Program-made: the position numbers and the translations under genes
Notes under the pieces: model-generated
Databases searched by the model: none
The model's input: only the letters and a program-made list of their open reading frames with translations
Told to the model about the DNA's origin: nothing
Source of the DNA: Isoetes taiwanensis
Lineage: Eukaryota > Streptophyta > Lycopodiopsida > Isoetales > Isoetaceae
Reading direction: 5' to 3'
Assembly (NCBI GenBank): GCA_021234155.1
Contig: JAJEKV010000045.1
Coordinates: 2,253,654 to 2,317,653, forward strand
DNA length: 64,000 bases
Shown here: positions 10,734 to 21,516 of the stretch, in pieces
Layout: every line of letters starts with the position of its first letter
Position numbering within the stretch: the stretch's first letter is position 1

Positions 10734-11872
10734 TGTGACGGCCCCAGCTCATATACGATGCCCCGATCGTATACAAACTGGAGATCATCCCTCAAACCAG
10801 CATCTGCTCGCTGACGTGAGGTCATCCACCTAACATGGGGCTCTTGATGGTGGTCAAGAACTCGACGGGGAAGAATGGACGTGTATTTCATCCCGTCTCC
10901 CTTGGGATCGATCTAACTGCGGAAGCGTAAACACACATGAGCACATGACATAAATCAACAATAACTTACCCACCTCGAAGGGTGGTCCACCATACCACAA
11001 TACCTGCAACAACACATCAGTACATCAACATAACATGGGGAAATCCTACCCAGGCTCAGACTCTTGGGGTGAGACTGACGGCTTGAGTCTCCAGATAGCA
11101 ATGCAGACAGAATTCATGGCAAACGGATTTGGCTGGCATAGAACATGGTCGTTGGGTAGTCCACTCCATCCGCCCCTCCTGTGCATACTTTGCAGATAGG
11201 CTGAAAAGTATTGGAGCCTGCCGGGTTCATAGCCAAAGGGGCTACTACTGGGTTGCATCTCCCCAGCTCCCGATGAGGCAGGAGGAGATCACTCTCCTCC
11301 AGAAGGTGCATGCCAATCACAGGCGAGCTAGAGAGCCACTGCTCGTATACGACTTGAACCCCTAGAAGATGACGCATCACCCAAGAGGTGTCGAGCCCAT
11401 ACCCTGCCCTCACGCAGTGCCAGGGTATTAGGCCTAGCCCACAATGTTCCCCGCACCAGAGGGATCAACTGTGATCAGACAAGTCCTCCCTTGTCAGCCG
11501 GTCTAGCTCCGCCACCCACAGCCAGGCGGGCTCTTATGCACAGGCCGCATTAATTGGGAATTAATGGGATAGTGCTGCTCCAATCCGACTTATAGGGGCT
11601 GGAACCGAAAGGGTTTCCCTTTTAGGGTTTATGTCCCTTTATCCCCACGATTTTAGGGCTGGGCCCTTTTGGTCAATGGGCTATTGCCACATGGCAAAAG
11701 GTATTATATTCACATGTGGTCTTAACATGTGCAATATAATGGTTCACGGGGTCGCACCCTAGGGTACTTCCCCTTTATGGTCGCTGTGTACATGTCGTTT
11801 GAGTCGACATGTACTAGTGACGTGTCAGTATAATATACGTATTCATACCGTATATTATTCTGGAACGTCACA
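10734..11872 (-). repeat. LTR 2 (1139 bp)
   Basis: Short-form LTR. It lacks the 400-bp block of LTR 1 and also the 12-bp GGCCGTCGCTAC segment seen in LTRs 3 and 4. Elsewhere it is close to LTRs 3 and 4. Confidence 0.93.
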
Positions 11873-12692
11873 TTCTCCCCACCTTGGATTGATGCTGTCC
11901 GCAGCATCACGAGTCTTCTTCAACCATCTTCCTTCAAACCCCTCCAAGAGTGCGCGAGAAGGGGGTTAGGTTCGGACCTAACTGTGCCCTGGCGCACCCT
12001 TAGAGGTGTTGCCCCTTTTCTGCCCTAAACCTTCCAATTTACTCATATTAACACACTTTTCCCGCTAATTTCAGCATTTTAAGTAAGATTCTACCATTAC
12101 TTTTATACCTTGAGTAAGTTTTGAGCAATTTTTCCGAGGTCCTTTTTGGGGACCCCTCCAAGAGTGCGCGAGGAGGGTGTTAGGTCATGACCTAACTATG
12201 CTTTGGCGCACCCTTAGAGGTGTTGCTCCAATTTTTAATTTTTACTTACCACTTTTCTGTGTTTTAGCATACAAATTTAACTAATTCGAGTTTTTTAAAG
12301 GGGGTTTCATCTTTTCTGTTACAATTTAGGGTTCCTAAGGCCGAGTTCTAGAGCTCATATGGGGTGACCCCTCTAAGAGTGCGTGAGAGACCAATTAGGT
12401 ATGGACCTAACATGCTCCTGGCGCACCCTTGGAGGTGTCGGCTAAAAAGTGACTAAAATTTATTAGTCTTTCCTAGGTGACTTTCTTCTATCTATTTCAT
12501 CTTAAATATGTTCTCTAATTATCCCTAATTCTAGACAATTACTAACTCTACTCTGGAAAAAAAAAATTTCCCACTACTCGAGGTTCGTGCTTGGCTTTTA
12601 TCTCCAAGACTGAATGTCTAGATTAGTTAGTTCCTATAGGATTACGGTCAGTGCTCGATCCTGGTCTGCCAAGATCAGAGCTCTGATACCAT
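11873..12692 (-). repeat. Internal domain 2
   Basis: 820 bp, almost base-for-base identical to internal domain 1, including all three stem-loop modules, PBS and polypurine tract. Confidence 0.92.
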
Positions 12693-13843
12693 TGTGACGG
12701 CCCCAGCTCATATACGATGCCCCGATCGTATACAAACTGGAGATCATCCCTCAAACCAGCATCTGCTCGCTGACGTGAGGTCATCCACCTAACATGGGGC
12801 TCTTGATGGTGGTCAAGAACTCGACGGGGAAGAATGGACGTGTATTTCATCCCGTCTCCCTTGGGATCGATCTAACTGCGGAAGCGTAAACACACATGAG
12901 CACATGACATAAATCAACAATAACTTACCCACCTCGAAGGGTGGTCCACCATACCACAATACCTGCAACAACACATCAGTACATCAACATAACATGGGGA
13001 AATCCTACCCAGGCTCAGACTCTTGGGGTGAGACTGACGGCTTGAGTCTCCAGATAGCAATGCAGACAAAATTCATGGCAAACGGATTTGGCTGGCATAG
13101 AACATGGTCGTTGGGTAGTCCACTCCATCCGCCCCTCCTGTGCATACTTTGCAGATAGGCTGAAAAGTATTGGAGCCTGCCGGGTTCATAGCCAAAGGGG
13201 CTACTACTGGGTTGCATCTCCCCAGCTCCCGATGAGGCAGGAGGAGATCACTCTCCTCCAGAAGGTGCATGCCAATCACAGGCGAGCTAGAGAGCCACTG
13301 CTCGTATACGACTTGAACCCCTAGAAGATGACGCATCACCCAAGAGGTGTCGAGCCCATACCCTGCCCTCACGCAGTGCCAGGGTATTAGGCCTAGCCCA
13401 CAATGTTCCCCGGCCGTCGCTACGCACCAGAGGGATCAACTGTGATCAGACAAGTCCTCCCTTGTCAGCCGGTCTAGCTCCGCCACCCACAGCCAGGCGG
13501 GCTCTTATGCACAGGCCGCATTAATTGGGAATTAATGGGATAGTGCTGCTCCAATCCGACTTATAGGGGCTGGAACCGAAAGGGTTTCCCTTTTAGGGTT
13601 TATGTCCCTTTATCCCCACGATTTTAGGGCTGGGCCCTTTTGGTCAATGGGCTATTGCCACATGGCAAAAGGTATTATATTCACATGTGGCCTTAACATG
13701 TGCAATATAATGGTTCACGGGGTCGCACCCTAGGGTACTTCCCCTTTATGGTCGCTGTGTACATGTCGTCTGAGTCGACATGTACTAGTGACGTGTCAGT
13801 ATAATATACGTATTCATACCGTATATTATTCTGGAACGTCACA
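12693..13843 (-). repeat. LTR 3 (1151 bp)
   Basis: Short-form LTR with the additional 12-bp GGCCGTCGCTAC near 13412. It shares GACAAAATTC and GTCGTCTGAG variants with LTR 4. Confidence 0.93.
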
Positions 13844-14648
13844 TTCTCCCCACCTTGGATTGATGCTGTCCGCAGCATCACGAGTCTTCTTCAACCATCT
13901 TCCTTCAAACCCCTCCAAGAGTGCGCGAGAAGGGGGTTAGGTTCGGACCTAACTGTGCCCTGGCGCACCCTTAGAGGTGTTGCCCCTTTTCTGCCCTAAA
14001 CCTTCCAATTTACTCATATTAACACACAGCATTTTAAGTAAGATTCTACCATTACTTTTATACCTTGAGTAAGTTTTGAGCAATTTTTCCGAGGTCCTTT
14101 TTGGGGACCCCTCCAAGAGTGCGCGAGGAGGGTGTTAGGTCATGACCTAACTATGCTCTGGCGCACCCTTAGAGGTGTTGCTCCAATTTTTAATTTTTAC
14201 TTACCACTTTTCTGTGTTTTAGCATACAAATTTAACTAATTCGAGTTTTTTAAAGGGGGTTTCATCTTTTCTGTTACAATTTAGGGTTCCTAAGGCCGAG
14301 TTCTAGAGCTCATATGGGGTGACCCCTCTAAGAGTGCGTGAGAGACCAATTAGGTATGGACCTAACATGCTCCTGGCGCACCCTTGGAGGTGTCGGCTAA
14401 AAAGTGACTAAAATTTATTAGTCTTTCCTAGGTGACTTTCTTCTATCTATTTCATCTTAAATATGTTCTCTAATTATCCCTAATTCTAGACAATTACTAA
14501 CTCTACTCTGGAAAAAAAAAAATTTCCCACTACTCGAGGTTCGTGCTTGGCTTTTATCTCCAAGACTGAATGTCTAGATTAGTTAGTTCCTATAGGATTA
14601 CGGTCAGTGCTCGATCCTGGTCTGCCAAGATCAGAGCTCTGATACCAT
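13844..14648 (-). repeat. Internal domain 3
   Basis: 805 bp. Same as internals 1 and 2 except for a 16-bp deletion near 14027 in a spacer and a slightly longer A-run. All three stem-loop modules are intact. Confidence 0.92.
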
Positions 14649-15799
14649 TGTGACGGCCCCAGCTCATATACGATGCCCCGATCGTATACAAACTGGAGAT
14701 CATCCCTCAAACCAGCATCTGCTCGCTGACGTGAGGTCATCCACCTAACATGGGGCTCTTGATGGTGGTCAAGAACTCGACGGGGAAGAATGGACGTGTA
14801 TTTCATCCCGTCTCCCTTGGGATCGATCTAACTGCGGAAGCGTAAACACACATGAGCACATGACATAAATCAACAATAACTTACCCACCTCGAAGGGTGG
14901 TCCACCATACCACAATACCTGCAACAACACATCAGTACATCAACATAACATGGGGAAATCCTACCCAGGCTCAGACTCTTGGGGTGAGACTGACGGCTTG
15001 AGTCTCCAGATAGCAATGCAGACAAAATTCATGGCAAACGGATTTGGCTGGCATAGAACATGGTCGTTGGGTAGTCCACTCCATCCGCCCCTCCTGTGCA
15101 TACTTTGCAGATAGGCTGAAAAGTATTGGAGCCTGCCGGGTTCATAGCCAAAGGGGCTACTACTGGGTTGCATCTCCCCAGCTCCCGATGAGGCAGGAGG
15201 AGATCACTCTCCTCCAGAAGGTGCATGCCAATCACAGGCGAGCTAGAGAGCCACTGCTCGTATACGACTTGAACCCCTAGAAGATGACGCATCACCCAAG
15301 AGGTGTCGAGCCCATACCCTGCCCTCACGCAGTGCCAGGGTATTAGGCCTAGCCCACAATGTTCCCCGGCCGTCGCTACGCACCAGAGGGATCAACTGTG
15401 ATCAGACAAGTCCTCCCTTGTCAGCCGGTCTAGCTCCGCCACCCACAGCCAGGCGGGCTCTTATGCACAGGCCGCATTAATTGGGAATTAATGGGATAGT
15501 GCTGCTCCAATCCGACTTATAGGGGCTGGAACCGAAAGGGTTTCCCTTTTAGGGTTTATGTCCCTTTATCCCCACGATTTTAGGGCTGGGCCCTTTTGGT
15601 CAATGGGCTATTGCCACATGGCAAAAGGTATTATATTCACATGTGGTCTTAACATGTGCAATATAATGGTTCACGGGGTCGCACCCTAGGGTACTTCCCC
15701 TTTATGGTCGCTGTGTACATGTCGTCTGAGTCGACATGTACTAGTGACGTGTCAGTATAATATACGTATTCATACCGTATATTATTCTGGAACGTCACA
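14649..15799 (-). repeat. LTR 4 (1151 bp), 5' LTR of the array
   Basis: Right-most LTR, which is the 5' LTR because the element is minus-oriented. It carries the 12-bp segment like LTR 3. It ends AACGTCACA and is followed directly by the GTGAG target duplication and the rest of the NPF exon. Confidence 0.93.
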
Positions 15800-16125
15800 G
15801 TGAGGATTTGGGATCCCTACATGATCATGGTTCTTGCCCTTACCATATTTATTGCAGGCATGCAGTTTTACAAATTCAGAAGACCATCTGGCATCCCTCT
15901 TACTACCTTTAGATACCACCTGACGATAGTCACCTTTATCGTAACTACATAAAATCTCCTGCGATGCACGCAATTTCGCACACAAATCAATTCATGTAAG
16001 TTGCATGTTTATCATATCATTCAATTAATTAGCATCCAAGTTTTTGCACCATATTTCATTCACTGATGAACATGCACAATATTTGCAGAGTTTGGACAAA
16101 GCAGCCATCATTCTAGAGTCAGGTG
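15800..16125 (+). pseudogene. NPF/PTR transporter pseudogene, 3' half
   Basis: Continuation of the interrupted exon. After one copy of GTGAG the reading resumes with GFGIPT. A 1-base deletion follows, then IMVLALTIFIAGMQFYKF and RRPSGIPLTTF, the family's typical helix and loop. A further frame shift leads to AISHTNQF and a donor GTAAG at 15996. After a short intron the acceptor ends at 16088 and the next exon reads LDKAAIILESG, the conserved LDKAA block of the central loop. I see no later NPF exons, so the rest of the gene is lost or unrecognisable. Together with 7496-8362 this covers roughly the first half of a normal protein of about 550-600 residues. Confidence 0.85.
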
Positions 16126-16479
16126 TAGTTGCCTGAGGAGGGCTATTGTGCTAATCCATTGCAGATACCAACGATGTTGCACATCTGAAGCAATTGTATG
16201 CCAAAGTACATGATTGGATGTTTGTGCCATATGATGTCAGTGGCCAGGTTGTCTCTGCAGGGCAGAGCTACAAGATGTCCTCTGTCGAAGTATCAAACTT
16301 TGTTAGCTATTCTATCTCTTCGCGCCCATTAAAACTCCCTAACAACATGACATAGCCCAACTATCTGTGCTGCTAGATGTCATGATATAGATCGATATGC
16401 AGGTCTAGTCTATTAACATCTGAGTGACAGTGATAGAAAGTAGACACTGCATTTAACATGTTGCCAAAACGAGGAGGTC
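16126..16479. other. No supported gene
   Basis: Follows the last recognisable NPF exon. An open stretch after a TTGCAG at about 16163 (peptide starting DTNDVAHLKQ) is not recognised. Confidence 0.4.
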
Positions 16480-17045
16480 ACCATAGTCATGTCTTGTTTT
16501 CCTTGTCTCTACCTGCGCATCCATTTTCTTATGAAAAAGCACAAACTCGTCGCCTCAATTCACACAGGTGGGCACCGCCTTAGAATTGAGACAGACAGAT
16601 GGATTAGGGAGGTGCGCCAAGACAGACTTTATCAATGCTGCCAATTAGGAGCCATTGAGGATGAATGTCACACTCTTCAGAATTGTCCAACGTATGATCA
16701 CATCTGGCACGCTATGTTGAGTTGGTCAGGTCCAATGAGCCGATGCATGTGATTTTAAGCACGGGTTTAGTTGGGATTATATTTTTAGGAAGTGATTGGT
16801 GTGCATACTCATATATGTTCTCGGACACTACCTTGGCATGCGCCACAATATCTCATGATGTATATTTGTACAATTTGTGAGCATTCTTATTAGCGCCACA
16901 GTTTTTCCCTTGAAAATTGTTCGAGGTGAGGGTTTTTTTCAATTCAGACAGTAAATACGTCTGTTTTGCTCCTTCTTTAGGTCTCATAGGCTGGTTCGTC
17001 TCCATGGACGATAAAATCGTTCAACAATGCAATTTATTTCAATTC
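16480..17045 (+). mobile_element. LINE 3' fragment with zf-RVT motif
   Basis: 5'-truncated non-LTR retrotransposon. 16489-16752 encodes the end of the ORF2 protein: GGHRLRIETDRWIREVRQ, a Cys pair, then IEDECHTLQNCPTYDHIW. This matches the zinc-binding region found after the reverse transcriptase in plant LINEs (E-D-E-x-H with a later C). The 3' UTR has CTTGAAAATTGTTCGAGG and ends CGTCTCCATGGACGATAAAA, as in the copies at 28.9, 29.0 and 31.1 kb. The usual TTCTA tail is degenerate here. Confidence 0.75.
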
Positions 17046-18509
17046 ATCCTGTCAAAACAAAATGGGACAAATAATTCATACTAAAGATGTCTAATCCTTC
17101 ATATCAGTTGTCCCATTTTCTTTAGTTTTGGAGTTAATTAATTAAGGAGATTAATGTTAATTGTCTTAAAGGTTTATTTTGGCTTAGAAAGTTGACATAT
17201 TCCACAAGTTTAGAATTTGATAAACAAAAGATGCAGATGTTTCATAAAGGAACAAGGTATGTTCCATTGAATTTACACTTTCATGAAAATTTCAATAGGC
17301 TAGTAAGACAAATTTTTATAAAGCCAAATTATCGCAAGCTGTGTATTATCATGGGGTGTGCATTAAAAATTTTCGTGGCCATCCTGTGGAATATTCCATG
17401 AGAATCCATATGGTCCATTCCTTCGAGGTCAAGGTCGGGTTTCCTCTACTTTGATACAACACATCATGATGTAACCTGATACGACATAGCATTCAAGCTT
17501 CCAACAGAACAAATCTTGGGGCATCCAAAACAAACAGAAAATAAGCTCAGAGGAATTCAACCTCCGTGTTTTATCAGAAGCTTGTTATACAAGTACAAGA
17601 ACAGGATGAAAACAAGCAGCTACAACAAACCTTAGCCCAACTTTCTGTGGTGCACCTTATTTTCAAGAAATGCGAGAATAAGTAAGTATTGACATAGTTT
17701 CCGCCTGTGGCACCAAAACTTGTGCAAGAAAAAACAAGTTGCAACACTTATCAATGTGTTTACCTTAATCGTGCATGTAATCTATGAGAACTGTGAAGAC
17801 CTCACTGAGAAGACCTCACACTGCAGAAGCAGCAGAGAGCGCATATGGCCGCCGATCCTAGTATACTATGCCTTGTGGAGCGTGGATTCCAGCGAAAGCC
17901 TGGCACCATCACCAAAAGCTTCCCAACAAGCTATGGCTTCCGGCAGACATCCGTTCCCTTCCTTCGCATGCAAGCAATAGGCAATCTAGAAGTACCCGAC
18001 ACCTGCACATGTCGAGAATGGAAACACTCTAAATGCAATCCGAAAATACGGCTTCTATTTCGAATCCAAGGGTCCAGCATCAGCAATGTACTGTTTAGCA
18101 TACGAATACTTGACAAAACCATAGAGAATTTAGGTTATTTCTAGGTTATTTCTATACGCTTTATGTGATCACATGCACATTCTTGTTACAAAACAAATTT
18201 TGTATGGCCTATATATATATATATATTCCAACGAAGAACCATATCAAACATCCATAATACCAATGTCTACATTTTAAACAAAAATCCAAATAAGAAATTA
18301 AGATCTCTTCTAGATACAACAAACTTATAAGTAATGAGAATGCTAATTTCAAAAGAGCCAGCTAAATATATTGATCAACATGCCATACTGGTAGACCAAA
18401 TGCCACAAAACTGAAAAATTTTGGATCCTCTATAATGGCCAACAACTATATATGAGCAAAATCAATTTGAAAGCACAAAATTTAAAATCACTATCATTGT
18501 AACTTTCAA
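17046..18509. other. No supported gene
   Basis: AT-rich, with a (TA)n run near 18210. Plus-strand open frames at 17720-17980 and 17845-18144 (99 codons, several Cys, Arg-rich) overlap in different frames and match nothing I recognise. Confidence 0.4.
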
Positions 18510-18538
18510 CTAGCAACGTGTGCCCGGCGATGCCGGGC
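18510..18538 (-). mobile_element. Helitron-like 3' terminus
   Basis: Read on the minus strand, a GC-rich hairpin GCCCGGC-ATC-GCCGGGC is followed by 8 bases (ACACGTTG) and then CTAG, with T as the next base. This is the standard Helitron 3' end: a subterminal hairpin, CTRR, and insertion before T. The element would extend to higher coordinates. I could not fix its 5' TC end or find Rep/helicase coding, so it is probably a non-autonomous copy. Confidence 0.6.
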
Positions 18539-20235
18539 ATTATTCGCGGACACATGAATGGGGTAGATGCAATAGTTGATGGAAGGAATGGAGCGGGATT
18601 GGGATGGGATAAAATAGAAAGAAATAGATGTCAAGCATGTGTAATAGTATGTGTGTATGGAATGAGGAGTGGAAGATTTGGATGGTGTTGCATATGTTTT
18701 GTATGTGTATTCATTTGAGTGAATATGCAAGATGGTTGTGTGTGAAAGCACATTGCACCTATAACAAAATCATCATTGCACGATATTGGGTGTTCTAAAC
18801 AATCTTTTTTTTTTTGTTTATGAGGAACAATGGACGTGAAAAACTAACCCAATCATGATATACACAATGGGATCAAAGTGGTGCAATATGATTATAGTCC
18901 AAAAATGGGGAGCAAGATAATGGTGAAAATTATCTATCAAAAGAAATTGATCCTTGTTTTCTGCAACATCTTTGCTTTCAGTCGGCATCTTGGGAGGCCT
19001 TTTGGTTAGTGAAATGGCTTCGTTTTGTTATTGGAGGTCGTGGGTAAGTATGACTATGGAAACGACCAACAAAGATACAACCAATGCTTTCAATTTGTAA
19101 ACACATTAATTCACTCATTTGGACATGTTGTGCATCCAAATAAATGTCAATTATTTTATATATACTATAAAATATGAAACTCCAAAGCTCAAAAGCAAGG
19201 GCATAAAAAATTCATCTTATCTTATCTAATACTCCTGCTTGTGAAAATACTTTTCATGTCATATTTATTTCTTTATCTTAAAGCTGCAGAGCTTGACTGT
19301 GCTCTTCTGAATGGACGCCTTCAAGACGCACGAATTTCAACACATTTTGGTACAATGTTTACGATGACACAAATCAACACCAGAAATAAGAATACAAACA
19401 AAACCCACTATTGTTTCCTTGTTTCTCCTCGTCTTTCCTACTTATCTTTATTTGAAGCAAAATATTTGACCGGTCTCTCAATTTCCTCAGTTCTCTGATT
19501 ACTAATCTTCTAATTGAATAGGTTGCGAAAAGCTGAAAGATGAACTTTTACCCCGTAAGGAAGCTCATGGTACAACAACTTTATCAATCTGCAATTTGAA
19601 ACATTTGTTGTTTCAGATGCAATCTAAGAAATAATAAACTTGATCGTAGTTAGACGTAAAACCATATTTTTCATCCTACACGATTCCTTCAAGTGGCATT
19701 AAAAAACCAATACTTCGTACCTCTGGTATCTCTAAATTACTTTCAGCTTGGACCTGTGCTATCTCCCCTCCAGCTTTAGAATGGGGTAAACTCTGATCTT
19801 TGTTGTTGTTCTTTGTCGCCAAGAAACACAAATTTTTGTCACGCATATAAGGAAGAATTTAACCTATCTTGTTTTTACATTGGAAGGATGTTTCACAAAG
19901 ATTGAATGCATGTGACACATTGATCTATTGGCTAAAATGTTATGTCATATGTAAGTAGAAAATGCTTCAATTAATATAGCCAATTCATCTTGTACTTTAT
20001 GAAACCAATGTTTATAGAGTTACAAAACTACTGCATCTGATTTTAGACATAATGTTATTTTATTTAACCATGCCCTCTTGTAATTTTATTGCTCTTCCTA
20101 AATTTCAGGTGAATGTGAATTTACAATTTAACATCTAGGCACTAAATTTTGTTTTAAAGCCATTTGCCATGATCTTTTGCATCAATTGCATCAATGGTTC
20201 TGTTATCTAGATTCTAATGATGTCTCATCGTGCAT
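18539..20235. other. Probable Helitron body and AT-rich intergenic DNA
   Basis: No recognisable coding. A short frame at 19241-19498 is unidentified. An AT-rich stretch at about 19150-19185 could be near the Helitron 5' end, but no clear TC terminus is seen. Confidence 0.35.
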
Positions 20236-20410
20236 ATAATTTCTAACAATGTCTTGCCAGATCATTATGTTCTATTTCTAACAATATCTTGTAAAGCTTA
20301 CAAATCATTATGTTCTATTTCTATATAACAATGTCTAGTGGAGGTTACGGATTTTTATGTTCTATATATAACAATGTCTCGTCAAGCTTACAAATCATTA
20401 TGTGTTGATA
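20236..20410 (+). repeat. Degenerate short tandem repeat
   Basis: About four imperfect copies of a unit like AACAATGTCTTGTCAAGCTT followed by ACAAATCATTATGTTCTAT, with variable spacing. Confidence 0.6.
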
Positions 20411-20710
20411 AAGATTGTGGCTTCATAGTTTTGATAAAGATTGTGTCTTCAAACCAGCAAGAGTCTTCTATATTCATCTGCTTACTGAATCGCGCAGGTC
20501 ATCTTACAGCCAGTAACAGTAAGAGGCTCAAATGCAAATTAAATTAGCAAAATGAAAATGAAAAACCAGATAAAAGCACAGGATGGAAACAAAGTTCACA
20601 TGTAAAACAGTTGCTATTGAATCAGAAGATGGAAATGAAAGAAAGCTACCTACAAGAAGCAAGCATGGAGATTTTCAGTATTAATCTGTATTGGCATATG
20701 TGAAATGGTT

Positions 20711-20831
20711 CCTTTTTCTTTCTTTGTGGCACCGTTGGCAACAGAATGTATCTCCTTAAAAGTCCTGGGTTTATCTTCTTGGCGACACGCTATGTACAGG
20801 CAAGCAGCTAAAATGGCATCCTGACTTCTCC
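20711..20831 (-). pseudogene. TFIIB-like exon (isolated)
   Basis: The minus strand encodes [18 protein letters not shown], then [20 protein letters not shown]. This matches the start of the first cyclin fold of general transcription factor TFIIB, which binds TBP and RNA polymerase II; plant proteins read [33 protein letters not shown] good acceptor (CCATTTTAG) precedes the exon at the expected kind of boundary. Downstream, the expected GRAKE continuation is absent and the frame runs on into AT-rich sequence. I found no TFIIB zinc ribbon or other exons within several kb upstream on the minus strand. It is either a captured exon or the last readable piece of a decayed gene. Confidence 0.75.
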
Positions 20832-21270
20832 CTAAAATGGCTAGAATGGCTAAAATGGCACATGGAAGCTGCCAATACACCTGCTGTAAGTGCTTTGCAA
20901 AATACTGTGTAAGTTTTGGAAGCTTTCGAATTTGGGAAATTTGTTGAACTGTTTCAAAAGCATATATGTTAAAACCGATAAGCATGCACAACGAAGCCCA
21001 AGAGTTATTTTTACCATGTCACAAACTCAAAGGGCAAACTTTGCTTCAAATTCTACAAAATATATAGAAGAAAGGAAGCTTACAGCATCCAGCAGTAAAA
21101 CACACTGCAATTATCACCAGTGTAATATGCAACCTGCATAAAAGTAATTGAAAATTAGTAAGGAAACTGAAGCTAAAATTTGTAGAACATAGCAATTTAA
21201 AGCAGTCATGCCAATTGTTATTTTCTGTTGGAAAGACATCACTAAAGAAGACCACCTGTGATCATTTAGA

Positions 21271-21516
21271 ATGCCCAATATTGTGACATACAATACAATG
21301 ATGAAAGCTTGTGAGGATTCACCTGATTGCATTATGGAGCTTATGAATGAAATGAAGACCCTCGGTTTATTACCTAACACGAAGATTATGGGGTCAGCTC
21401 TTATCACTGCAGTGATTATGGGGTCAGCTCTTATCACTGCACATGCAAATAAGTCTGATTTACATGGGGCACTCAAGGCAAATGCATTTTACATCTTCTT
21501 TTATATAAATGGATAA
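21271..21516 (+). pseudogene. Pentatricopeptide-repeat (PPR) gene fragment
   Basis: The peptide starts PNIVTYNTMMKACED, then MELMNEMKTLGLLPN, then SALITAHANKSDLHGAL. This is one to two PPR motifs (V-T-Y-N-T-x-I-x-A and E-M-K-x-x-G-L-x-P-N are diagnostic). PPR proteins bind organellar RNA and carry many such 35-residue repeats. Here only about 80 codons are readable. A 30-bp in-frame tandem duplication (21384-21443) repeats IMGSALITA. There is no transit peptide or further repeats nearby. The preceding minus-strand TFIIB-like exon, about 0.45 kb away, is in the opposite orientation, which suggests a mosaic of gene pieces. Confidence 0.7.
21384..21443 (+). repeat. 30-bp in-frame tandem duplication
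   Basis: GATTATGGGGTCAGCTCTTA-TCACTGCA(GT/CA) occurs twice head to tail inside the PPR fragment. Confidence 0.9.

Larger units (their letters stand above)
8363..15799 (-). mobile_element. Tandem LTR-retrotransposon array (4 LTRs, 3 internals)
   Basis: One continuous insertion in the NPF exon with order LTR-int-LTR-int-LTR-int-LTR. The outer ends are flanked by GTGAG at 8358-8362 and 15800-15804. Removing the array and one GTGAG rejoins the NPF reading. Every LTR begins TGTGACGGCC and ends AACGTCACA on the plus strand. Orientation is minus: next to each internal LTR start lies GCTCTGATACCA, the complement of the initiator-tRNA primer-binding site TGGTATCAGAGC, one base from the LTR. Next to each LTR end lies TTCTCCCCACC, the complement of a polypurine tract. 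The internal domains have no gag or pol and no long open frame, so the element is non-autonomous, in the size range of LARD/TRIM-type elements. Gypsy affinity is suggested by similarity to the LTR and leader at 47-48.4 kb. Confidence 0.95.

Noticed and set aside
9982-14390. CRISPR-like array from regularly spaced hairpin modules
   Set aside because: Plant nuclear context, spacers of about 150 bp that are the same in each unit, and LTR, PBS and polypurine-tract signals around them.
8685-15328. Repeated open frames of 62-122 codons in the LTR array as conserved proteins
   Set aside because: They recur only because the LTRs recur, overlap each other on both strands, and lie inside LTRs and not in the internal domain.
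17845-18144. 99-codon Arg/Cys-containing frame as a gene
   Set aside because: It overlaps another frame of similar length, has no known domain and no promoter signal. Kept only as a note in the region entry.
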